Source: an uncultured Collinsella sp. (GTDB lineage Bacteria; Actinomycetota; Coriobacteriia; Coriobacteriales; Coriobacteriaceae). Taken from it: a stretch of DNA of 44,438 nt. Shown piece by piece: positions 34,178 through 40,861 of this stretch (position 1 is the first letter of the stretch; each line of letters opens with the position of its first letter). The DNA lies in contig UQMU01000021.1 in NCBI GenBank assembly GCA_900542305.1, positions 1 through 44,438 on the forward strand, in the 5' to 3' direction. The position numbers were made by a program, and so were the translations under genes. The notes below the pieces were generated by a model, which was given only the letters and a program-made list of their open reading frames with translations, made no database searches and was not told the origin of the DNA.

Positions 34178-35854
34178 ATGGCTGATTCTATGTTCCACCA
34201 GCCCGTTATGGGTCGTCGCGCCTTTGTTGGCGGCACCCTTGCTGCGAGCTCCATGGCTTTTCTTGCCGCATGTGGCAAGAAGGGTGGCGACGCTTCCGGT
34301 TCTGAGTCCGGTTCGACGCTGAACTTCTACATCAACAACCCGGTCTGCATCGACCCCTACAATGTCCAGGAGGACCAGGGCACTCAGGTCGAGTATCAGC
34401 TCTTTGACGCTCTGACCTCTTACGACGCCGAGAAGGGCGAGATCGTTCCGCTGGCTTGCGAGTCCTTTGAGTCCAACGACGACGCCACCGAGTTTACCTT
34501 CAAGATCAAGAAGGCCAAGTTCCACAACGGTGACGACGTTACCTCCAAGTCCTTCAAGCTCGGTTGGGAGCGTCTGGTCAACACCAAGTCGGCCATCGCT
34601 ACCGAGTATGGCCCTTCCGAGGTCTCCTATCACCTTTCCATGGTCGAGGGCTATGACGACCTGCTTGCCGGTAACGCTACCGAGCTCAGCGGTGTTACTT
34701 GCCCCGACGATGAGACCCTCGTCGTCAAGCTGTCTTCCGCTTACGCCGACTTCCCCTTCGTCGCTTCTCACCCGGCCCTGGCCCCGGTTCCCGAGTGCGC
34801 CGAGTCCGATGTCAAGAGCTTCTACCTTGCCCCGGTCGGTAACGGCCCGTTCATGATGGACGGCAAGTGGGAGGATGGCCAGGAGATCAACGTCAAGAAG
34901 TTCGACGATTATTATGGCGACAAGGCCAAGATCGATGGCATCCACTTCCAGGTCATCAAGGACATGGAGACTGCTTACAAGGAGTTCCAGGCCGGTAACC
35001 TCGATGTCTGCGACGTTCCCGTTGCTCAGATCGATGCCGCCAAGAAGGATCGCGGCGTGTCCAAGGACGGCTACACCATGGGTGACAGCGAGCGCATGCT
35101 GCTCGGCGCCGAGCCTTCCACGTACTATCTGACCTGCAACACCACGGCCGAGCCGTTCAACAACGCCGACCTGCGTAGGGGCATCTCCCTGGCCATCAAC
35201 CGTGAGGCCATCTGCAAGACCATCTTCAAGGGTACCCGTACCCCTGCCGACGGCATTGTTCCTCCGGGCATCGATGGCTACAAGGAGGGTGCATGGGAGT
35301 TCTGCGCCTACAATGTCGACAAGGCTAATGAGTACCTCGACAAGGTTGCTCCCGCTGGCGCTAACGGGGATCGTGGCATTAGCGTGACCCTTTCCTACAA
35401 CCAGGACGGCGGTCACAAGGAGATCATGGAGTCCATCATCGGCGACCTCGCCAAGGTTGGCGTTACCGCTGTCTCCGATACCCCTGAGTGGTCTGCCCTG
35501 CTCGAGCAGTATCAGAACTTTAACTATCAGTTCGGTCGTCTGGGTTGGATTGCCGACTACCCGATCATGGACAACTTCCTGTATCCGCTGTTCCACTCCG
35601 ACTCCCTCGGTGGCGACAACCGCTCTGGTTACAACAACCCCGAGTTCGACGCCAAGGTCGACGAGGCCCGTACTATTGTTGACGACGAGGAGCGCGTCGC
35701 TAAGATGCAGGAGGCCGACGCAATGGTCGCTGCCGACTGCCCGGTCATCCCGGTGATGTTCTACACGCACACCATCGTCGGCTCCGATCGCATCAAGCAC
35801 CTCTATGTCGATCCGCAGAAGCATGCCGATCTGGGTACCGCTGAGCTCGCCTAA
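34178..35854 (+). CDS. SBP_bac_5 peptide-type solute-binding lipoprotein
   Basis: A 558-residue binding protein of the Opp/Dpp family. The signal region has a twin-arginine pair (MGRRAFVGG, residues 11-19) and a lipobox LAAC near residue 32, with a Gly/Ser linker. The mature protein resembles OppA: VQEDQGTQVEYQLFDALTSYD, then NGPFMMDGKWEDGQEINVKK, and a C-terminal PVIPVMFYTHTIV. ATG 34178 has AAGGAGG 5 nt upstream. It heads a complete transporter operon (two permeases, two ATPases). An oligopeptide ligand is likely from the family, not proven. Confidence 0.9.
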   Translation: MADSMFHQPVMGRRAFVGGTLAASSMAFLAACGKKGGDASGSESGSTLNFYINNPVCIDPYNVQEDQGTQVEYQLFDALTSYDAEKGEIVPLACESFESNDDATEFTFKIKKAKFHNGDDVTSKSFKLGWERLVNTKSAIATEYGPSEVSYHLSMVEGYDDLLAGNATELSGVTCPDDETLVVKLSSAYADFPFVASHPALAPVPECAESDVKSFYLAPVGNGPFMMDGKWEDGQEINVKKFDDYYGDKAKIDGIHFQVIKDMETAYKEFQAGNLDVCDVPVAQIDAAKKDRGVSKDGYTMGDSERMLLGAEPSTYYLTCNTTAEPFNNADLRRGISLAINREAICKTIFKGTRTPADGIVPPGIDGYKEGAWEFCAYNVDKANEYLDKVAPAGANGDRGISVTLSYNQDGGHKEIMESIIGDLAKVGVTAVSDTPEWSALLEQYQNFNYQFGRLGWIADYPIMDNFLYPLFHSDSLGGDNRSGYNNPEFDAKVDEARTIVDDEERVAKMQEADAMVAADCPVIPVMFYTHTIVGSDRIKHLYVDPQKHADLGTAELA

Positions 35855-35951
35855 GAGTTTGCAGCTTCCGTGAGGGTCAAGTATTTACGTAGACCTCATG
35901 GGAAACATACAGTTCTCCCTAACCTGGGGTAAACTGGCTGATGGTAATTTT

Positions 35952-35979
35952 GGGATGCCGGTCTGGCGATCGGCATCCC
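35952..35979 (+). terminator. intercistronic hairpin after the binding-protein gene
   Basis: GGGATGCCG pairs perfectly with CGGCATCCC around a 10-nt loop, then ATTTAGG. Its position matches the hairpin after the other binding-protein gene (17953-17986) and probably lowers permease expression relative to the binding protein. The 156-nt gap also has a bulged GAGGGTC/GACCTC pair near 35872. Confidence 0.5.
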
Positions 35980-36010
35980 ATTTAGGTTAATCCCTAGATA
36001 GGGGAGTGGT

Positions 36011-37048
36011 ATGGGTAAGTACATCGTTAAACGTGTGCTTCAGTTCATCCCGGTGTTTTTGGGCGTTACGCTGATTCTGTTCGCCCTCCAGAATATCGTG
36101 CCGGGAGATCCGATCAAGCTGATCGGTGGAGACAAGGCTCTGTCCCCCGAGGTGGAGCTTCAGCTTCGCGTCCGCTATCACCTGGTCCAGTCGGACGAGG
36201 ACGGCAACGCGATTCTTGACGAGAACGGCGACCCCGTTCAAACGTCGCTCGTGGACCGTTATTTGTATTACATGAACGGCCTGCTTCATGGCGATCTGGG
36301 CAATTCGTATCAGCGTAAGCTGCCGGTTACGGAAATCTTTGCCCAGAAGTATCCGTATACGGTCAAACTTGCCGCGTGCGCCATCGTGCTCGAGGCAATC
36401 ATGGGTATCGGTGCGGGTATCATTTCGGCGGTAAAGCGTTATTCCTTCTGGGATATTTTGGTAACGCTCACCACGTCGATCCTCGTTGCCGTCCCGGCCT
36501 TCTGGCTCGGTATGTTGCTGCAACTGTTCTTTGGCGTCATTCTCAAGGACGCCACGGGCGGTGCATTCTCCATGCCGATCTCGGGTGCCGGTGGTTCCAG
36601 CTCTCAGTATCAGGATTGGATGCACTATGTGCTCCCGACCATTACGCTGGCTTCGGTTTCGACCGCTTACGCCGCCCGCATTATGCGCTCGCAGCTGCTT
36701 GACGTCATGAACCAGGATTACATCCGCACGGCAAAGGCCAAGGGTCTCTCCAATCGCGCGATCATCATCAAGCACGCGCTTAAGAATGCACTCATCCCTG
36801 TCGTTACCTATATTGGTGTCGACTTTGGCGGCATGCTTTCTGGTGCCATCCTGACCGAGACGGTCTTTAACTGGCCCGGTATCGGCTATGAGGTCTATCG
36901 CGCCATTAGCATGCGTGACTGGCCCATCGTTATGGGCGGAGTTACGCTCATCGTCGTCGTCGTCATGGTGATCAACCTGCTCGTCGACATTAGCTATGCA
37001 TTCCTCGACCCGCGCATCCGCCTTGGCGGTCCGTCGGATAAGGCCTAA
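36011..37048 (+). CDS. dppB: DppB/OppB-type ABC transporter permease
   Basis: A 345-residue inner-membrane permease with about six helices. The N terminus (YIVKRVLQFIPVFLGVTLILF) and EAA loop (MNQDYIRTAKAKGLSNRAII) followed by KHALKNALIPVVTY identify the DppB/OppB type. A longer-than-usual extracytoplasmic insert of charged residues (DEDGNAILDENGDPV) lies at about residues 62-76. ATG 36011 has AGGGGAG upstream. It forms one operon with the three genes below. Confidence 0.93.
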   Translation: MGKYIVKRVLQFIPVFLGVTLILFALQNIVPGDPIKLIGGDKALSPEVELQLRVRYHLVQSDEDGNAILDENGDPVQTSLVDRYLYYMNGLLHGDLGNSYQRKLPVTEIFAQKYPYTVKLAACAIVLEAIMGIGAGIISAVKRYSFWDILVTLTTSILVAVPAFWLGMLLQLFFGVILKDATGGAFSMPISGAGGSSSQYQDWMHYVLPTITLASVSTAYAARIMRSQLLDVMNQDYIRTAKAKGLSNRAIIIKHALKNALIPVVTYIGVDFGGMLSGAILTETVFNWPGIGYEVYRAISMRDWPIVMGGVTLIVVVVMVINLLVDISYAFLDPRIRLGGPSDKA

Positions 37049-37062
37049 GGGAGGTACGTCTC

Positions 37063-37998
37063 ATGCAGGAAACTGATTCTCAGTCTCAGGAGCAGGCTAC
37101 CGCCACCAAGGCCGCATCTGCTCCCGCCAAGTCCCGCACGCTGTGGGGCGACGCTTTTAAGCGTCTTCGTAAGAACAAGCTCGCCGTTATCGGTGTCTGC
37201 TGGATCATCATCGTCGTTGTGGTTGCCCTGACCGCAGATCTGTGGGCTAAGCCCTGGCTCGGTTCGCCGACGGCTTCGGACTCGACCACCATGGCCCAGA
37301 CGTCGCTGCTGGCTCCGTGTGCAGAGCACCCGTTTGGCACCGACGCCCTTGGTCGCGACATTCTCGTCCGCGTTATCTACGGTGCACGCGTTTCGCTTTC
37401 CGTCGGTATTATGGCCACTGCGATCTCCACGCTGATTGGTCTGGTCATGGGTGCTCTGGCCGGTTTCTACGGCGGCATCTGGGATACGATCATCATGCGC
37501 TGCGCGGATATCTTCCTGGCGTTCCCGTACGTGCTGTTCGTCGTCGCCATGATCGCCGTTATCGGCCGTGGTCTTCAGAACGTCTTTATCGCCATCGGCA
37601 TTCTCGGATGGCCTTCGATTGCGCGCGTCTTCCGCTCTGCAATCTTGACAGTCAAGGAAAACGACTATGTTGACGCTGCACGCGCGATGGGTGCATCTGA
37701 TGCTCGTATCGTCGTGCGTCACATCTTCCCGAACTCTGTCGCCTCCATCGTGGTCTATGCGACCATGAACATTGGTGGCGCCATTCTGACCGAGTCCGCT
37801 CTGTCCTTCCTCGGCATGGGCGTTATTCCGCCTACGCCTTCGTGGGGCTCCATGATTCAGGACGGTCAGCAGTATCTTCTGACTGCTCCCTGGATGATGA
37901 TCATGCCCGGTCTGGCAATTCTCTCGACGGTGCTCGCCTTCACCCTGCTGGGTGACGGTCTGCGCGACGCCCTCGACGTCAAGATGAAGGACGCATAA
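37063..37998 (+). CDS. dppC: DppC/OppC-type ABC transporter permease
   Basis: A 311-residue permease. A polar N-terminal tail of about 25 residues leads to the OppC-type start (LWGDAFKRLRKNKLAVIG). HPFGTDALGRDILVRVIYGARVSL is the family signature, and the EAA loop is KENDYVDAARAMGASDARIV. It ends with LLGDGLRDALDVKM. GGGAGG lies 8 nt before the ATG. It is the permease partner of DppB in the second transporter. Confidence 0.93.
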   Translation: MQETDSQSQEQATATKAASAPAKSRTLWGDAFKRLRKNKLAVIGVCWIIIVVVVALTADLWAKPWLGSPTASDSTTMAQTSLLAPCAEHPFGTDALGRDILVRVIYGARVSLSVGIMATAISTLIGLVMGALAGFYGGIWDTIIMRCADIFLAFPYVLFVVAMIAVIGRGLQNVFIAIGILGWPSIARVFRSAILTVKENDYVDAARAMGASDARIVVRHIFPNSVASIVVYATMNIGGAILTESALSFLGMGVIPPTPSWGSMIQDGQQYLLTAPWMMIMPGLAILSTVLAFTLLGDGLRDALDVKMKDA

Positions 37999-38000
37999 GG

Positions 38001-39092
38001 ATGAAGAAGAACAAGAACTATGTGGACCTGAAGGACCAGCCGGTTCCCGAGGGCCAGCATCTGCTCGAGGTCGATGACCTTAAGATGTATTTCCATACCG
38101 AGGATGGCGTCGTTCGCGCTGTCGACGGTGTCTCCTACACGCTCGATCGCGGCGAGACCCTGGGCGTCGTCGGTGAGTCCGGCTCCGGTAAGTCCGTGAC
38201 CGCCATGACCATTATGGGCCTCATCTCGATGCCTCCGGGAAAGATTGAGGGCGGCGACGTTCGCTATCGCGGTCGTTCTATCCTCGAGATGACTGAAGAA
38301 GAGATGCAGCACATTCGCGGTAACGATATCGCGATGATTTTCCAGGATCCTATGACCTCCTTGAACCCGGTCTATAAGATCGGCAAGCAGGTGGGCGAGG
38401 GCCTTCGTCTGCACCGTGGCTACTCCAAGCAGGAGGCACTCAAGCGCGCCACCGAGCTTTTGGACCTCGTTGGCATTCCTGAGCCCGAGAAGCGCGTCAA
38501 TGAGTATCCGCACCAGTTCTCCGGCGGTATGCGTCAGCGTGTCATGATCGCTATGGCACTTGCCTGTGATCCCGATATCCTGATTGCCGACGAGCCTACG
38601 ACGGCTCTAGACGTTACCATTCAGGCTCAGATTATCGAGCTCATGCAGGAGATGCAGGAGAAGAACGGCAACGCCATCATCATGATTACCCATGACCTGG
38701 GCGTCGTCGCCGATATGGCCGACAAGATCATGGTCATGTACGCCGGCCGTCCCGTCGAGTTCGGTACTGCTGAGGAGATCTTCTACGAGAGCCGCCATCC
38801 CTACACCTGGGGTCTTATTCGTTCCATCCCGGAGCAGGCCATTGAGGAGAAGAAGCCGCTTACGCCGATTCACGGCAACCCGCCTTCGCTCATGAACCTG
38901 CCCGAGGGCTGCGTCTTCTCTCCCCGCTGCCCCTATGCGACGGACAAGTGCCGCAAGCAGCGCCCCGAGCGCGTTGTCACCGAGTCTGGTCACTACTCTG
39001 CGTGCCACTACTCCGGTGACCCCGAGTTCCTCAAGCACGCTCCTGAGACGTCCCGTACGCGCAAGGATTTCAAGAAGGGGGGCGAGGCGTAA
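38001..39092 (+). CDS. dppD: DppD/OppD-type ABC transporter ATPase
   Basis: A 363-residue ATPase: Walker A GESGSGKSV, Q-loop MIFQDPMTSLNPV, signature FSGGMRQRVMIAMA, Walker B ILIADEPTTALD. The C-terminal oligopeptide domain has the full cysteine set (EGCVFSPRCPYATDKC and a later Cys in SACHYSG), which in Dpp-type ATPases can bind a 4Fe-4S cluster. This contrasts with the ATPase half of the fusion at 19008-21023. The ATG follows the dppC stop by 2 nt. Confidence 0.93.
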   Translation: MKKNKNYVDLKDQPVPEGQHLLEVDDLKMYFHTEDGVVRAVDGVSYTLDRGETLGVVGESGSGKSVTAMTIMGLISMPPGKIEGGDVRYRGRSILEMTEEEMQHIRGNDIAMIFQDPMTSLNPVYKIGKQVGEGLRLHRGYSKQEALKRATELLDLVGIPEPEKRVNEYPHQFSGGMRQRVMIAMALACDPDILIADEPTTALDVTIQAQIIELMQEMQEKNGNAIIMITHDLGVVADMADKIMVMYAGRPVEFGTAEEIFYESRHPYTWGLIRSIPEQAIEEKKPLTPIHGNPPSLMNLPEGCVFSPRCPYATDKCRKQRPERVVTESGHYSACHYSGDPEFLKHAPETSRTRKDFKKGGEA

Positions 39093-40121
39093 ATGGCAGA
39101 CAATAACGAGCGTACTCCGCTGCTGAAGGTCGAGCACCTCTCTAAGGAGTTCCCCGCCGAGTCCGGCATGTTCGCCAAGCGTTTTTCCAAACGCGTCGTC
39201 TCTGCTGTGAACGACATTTCTTTTGAGATTTATCCTGGCGAGACCTTTGGTCTGGTTGGCGAGTCTGGTTGCGGTAAGTCCACCACGGGCCGCACCATCA
39301 TGCGTCTGACCAAGCCGACCGCCGGTAAGGTGTTTTTCCAGGGCAAAGATGTTGCCGAGATGAACAAGCATGAGATCAAGGACATGCGTCGCGAGATGCA
39401 GTTTATCTTCCAGGATCCTTATGCTTCGCTCAATCCTCGTATGACCATCGGCGAGATCGTCTCCGAGCCCATGACCATTCACGGTGTGGGCACCAAGGAG
39501 GAGCGCATTGAGCGTGTCCGCGAGCTTCTCGACGTTGTCGGCCTGAACCCCGAGCACATTAACCGCTATCCTCATGAGTTCTCCGGCGGTCAGCGTCAGC
39601 GTGTCGGCATTGCCCGCGCGTTTGCGCTGAAGCCCAAGCTTATTATCTGCGACGAGCCGGTTTCCGCTCTGGATGTGTCCATTCAGGCCCAGGTTCTGAA
39701 CCTTCTTAAGGAACTCCAGGACAAGTTTGGTACGGCTTATCTCTTCATTGCTCACGACCTCTCTGTCGTACAGCACATCTCCGATCGCGTTGCCGTTATG
39801 TATCTGGGCAAGATGGTCGAGGTTTCGGACTGGAAGACGCTCTACAGTGAGCCGCACCATCCGTACACGCAGTCGCTGTTGTCTGCTGTGCCGGTGCCCG
39901 ATCCGGATATCCAGAAGACCCGCAAGCGCATCATCCTCGCCGGCGATCCGCCGTCGCCGCTGGATCCGCCGACCGGCTGCCGTTTCCACACGCGCTGCCC
40001 GATTGCGCAGGGTATCTGCTCCGAGAAGCTTCCCGAGTTTAAGGAAGTTGCCCCGGGTCACTGCTGCGCCTGCCACTTCGCCGAGCCGTTCCCGATCAAG
40101 GAATCGCACATCGACCTGTAG
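39093..40121 (+). CDS. dppF: DppF/OppF-type ABC transporter ATPase
   Basis: A 342-residue ATPase: Walker A GESGCGKST, Q-loop FIFQDPYASLNPRM, signature FSGGQRQRVGIARA, Walker B IICDEPVSALD. The C-terminal Cys-rich domain (TGCRFHTRCPIAQGIC, then CCACHFAEP) is complete. An insertion near residue 25 (FAKRFSKRVVSAVND) is typical of OppF-like proteins. Its ATG abuts the dppD stop with a strong G-rich SD inside dppD. It is the last gene of the operon; no ordinary T-run terminator follows, only the hairpin region from 40138. Confidence 0.93.
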   Translation: MADNNERTPLLKVEHLSKEFPAESGMFAKRFSKRVVSAVNDISFEIYPGETFGLVGESGCGKSTTGRTIMRLTKPTAGKVFFQGKDVAEMNKHEIKDMRREMQFIFQDPYASLNPRMTIGEIVSEPMTIHGVGTKEERIERVRELLDVVGLNPEHINRYPHEFSGGQRQRVGIARAFALKPKLIICDEPVSALDVSIQAQVLNLLKELQDKFGTAYLFIAHDLSVVQHISDRVAVMYLGKMVEVSDWKTLYSEPHHPYTQSLLSAVPVPDPDIQKTRKRIILAGDPPSPLDPPTGCRFHTRCPIAQGICSEKLPEFKEVAPGHCCACHFAEPFPIKESHIDL

Positions 40122-40137
40122 TCGGTTGTTCTCGTCC

Positions 40138-40262
40138 GGGCCCGCCCTGTTGTTACTTTTCAGAACGTCCTCGGACATGTCGGAAGCCCCGCTGCGCGCT
40201 ACGCGCTGCGGGGCTTCCTCCGTCCTGCGGGATGTTCTGAAAAGTAACAACAGGGCGGGCCC
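40138..40262 (+). repeat. 125-bp structured element, copy 1
   Basis: 29-nt terminal arms (40138-40166 with 40234-40262) are perfectly complementary. Inside are box A GTCCTCGGACAT (40167-40178), a 14-nt inner arm (40179-40192) mostly paired with 40208-40221, an apical segment TGCGCGCTACGCGCT (40193-40207), and box B GTCCTGCGGGAT (40222-40233). Copy 2 at 40444-40568, read on the minus strand, has the same segment lengths (29-12-14-15-14-12-29) and nearly identical boxes but different arm sequences. No T-run follows either end, so it is not an ordinary terminator. No target-site duplication is evident. Family unknown. Confidence 0.75.
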
Positions 40263-40327
40263 TGCGGTAACTCGGCAGGGGGAGTGCGATTCCCTGAGCG
40301 CTCACTTAAATTAATGAGAAATTAAGC

Positions 40328-40382
40328 GAGGCCGGAGCTTTAGCTCCGGCCTCCTTATATAAGGGCTCGGCAAAGCCGAGCC
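40328..40382 (+). terminator. two strong hairpins between the 125-bp elements
   Basis: GAGGCCGGAGCT/AGCTCCGGCCTC (40328-40353, then CTCCTTATAT) may terminate the dpp operon. GGCTCGGC/GCCGAGCC (40364-40382, loop AAA, then ACTAAATTT) follows 10 nt later. A smaller CAGGG/CCCTG pair lies at 40276-40296. Apart from these hairpins and the two elements, the stretch 40122-40590 shows no credible gene. Confidence 0.5.
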
Positions 40383-40443
40383 ACTAAATTTGCATCAGCC
40401 CCCAGAACATGTTTGAGAACGGTGCCTGGAGAATGTGTTTGTA

Positions 40444-40568
40444 GGTCCCGAATCGGTGTTGCCTCCCGGCGCATTCCGCAGGGGGAGCGATATTTTGCAG
40501 CACGAAGTGCGCAGCAAAATATCGCTCATGCCCGAGGACGCGCCGGGAGGCAACACCGATTCGGGACC
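40444..40568 (-). repeat. 125-bp structured element, copy 2 (inverted)
   Basis: Read on the minus strand: 29-nt arms perfectly complementary (40568-40540 with 40472-40444), box A GTCCTCGGGCAT (40539-40528), inner arm GAGCGATATTTTGC perfectly paired with GCAAAATATCGCTC (40527-40514 with 40498-40485), apical segment TGCGCACTTCGTGCT (40513-40499), and box B CCCCTGCGGAAT (40484-40473). Against copy 1, box A matches 11/12, box B 10/12 and the apex 12/15; outer arms match about 16/29, yet stay fully paired. The apical pair G-C in copy 1 is A-T here, a compensatory change. Confidence 0.75.
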
Positions 40569-40591
40569 GGACATATAGATCTACCTGCTCA

Positions 40592-40655
40592 TTTACAAAT
40601 TCGTAAACTTTTTTCAAAAAAGTGCTTGCACAGTTCTCGAATCATAGGTTATTAT
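40592..40655 (+). promoter_or_regulatory. tRNA-Leu terminator-UP-promoter module
   Basis: TTTAC/GTAAA (40592-40596 with 40603-40607) followed by CTTTTTT looks like a small terminator. It merges into the palindrome ACTTTTTTCAAAAAAGT (40607-40623), an A/T-tract UP-like element. TTGCAC (40626-40631) and TATTAT (40650-40655) at 18 bp are the promoter. The same order and spacing recur before tRNA-Gly. Confidence 0.65.
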
Positions 40656-40712
40656 CTTCCTCGTTGAACGCGCGGGTCCAACAAAGCGAACCGCGAATCA
40701 ACAACATAGCAT

Positions 40713-40802
40713 GTCGGAGTGGCGGAATTGGCAGACGCGCTAGCTTGAGGTGCTAGTGACCGCTTTTTGGTCATGCGGGTTCAAGTCCCGCCTCCGACAC
40801 CA
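40713..40802 (+). tRNA. tRNA-Leu (anticodon GAG)
   Basis: A 90-nt class II tRNA. Acceptor GTCGGAG pairs with CTCCGAC, discriminator A, CCA encoded at 40800-40802. Anticodon stem CTAGC/GCTAG encloses TTGAGGT, giving anticodon GAG (40747-40749), which reads CUC and CUU. A long variable arm (TGACCGCTTTTTGGTCA) is present, as expected for leucine. The T arm has GGTTCAAGTC. Confidence 0.97.
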
Positions 40803-40813
40803 TCGCATTTGAG

Positions 40814-40836
40814 AAGCCTCTTCGGAGGCTTTTTTG
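40814..40836 (+). terminator. intrinsic terminator after tRNA-Leu
   Basis: AAGCCTC pairs with GAGGCTT around a TTCG tetraloop, then TTTTTG. It ends 26 nt before the phosphatase ATG. Confidence 0.9.
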
Positions 40837-40861
40837 TTACCGATAGACGGTGAGGTCCACG

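Noticed and set aside
40138..40262. Ordinary dpp operon terminator
   Set aside because: The stem is far longer than needed, no T-run follows on either strand, and the conserved internal boxes are unexplained by termination.
40138..40568. CRISPR array, retron, attC or MITE as explanation for the 125-bp elements
   Set aside because: There are only two copies in opposite orientation without spacers, no cas, reverse transcriptase, integrase or transposase gene nearby, and no visible target-site duplication. A MITE also would not keep boxes conserved while terminal repeats diverge. A non-autonomous element with a distant helper cannot be excluded.
40384..40667. Short frames on both strands around the second 125-bp element
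   Set aside because: They run through a perfect palindrome, so both strands encode related peptides; no SD, no homology signal.
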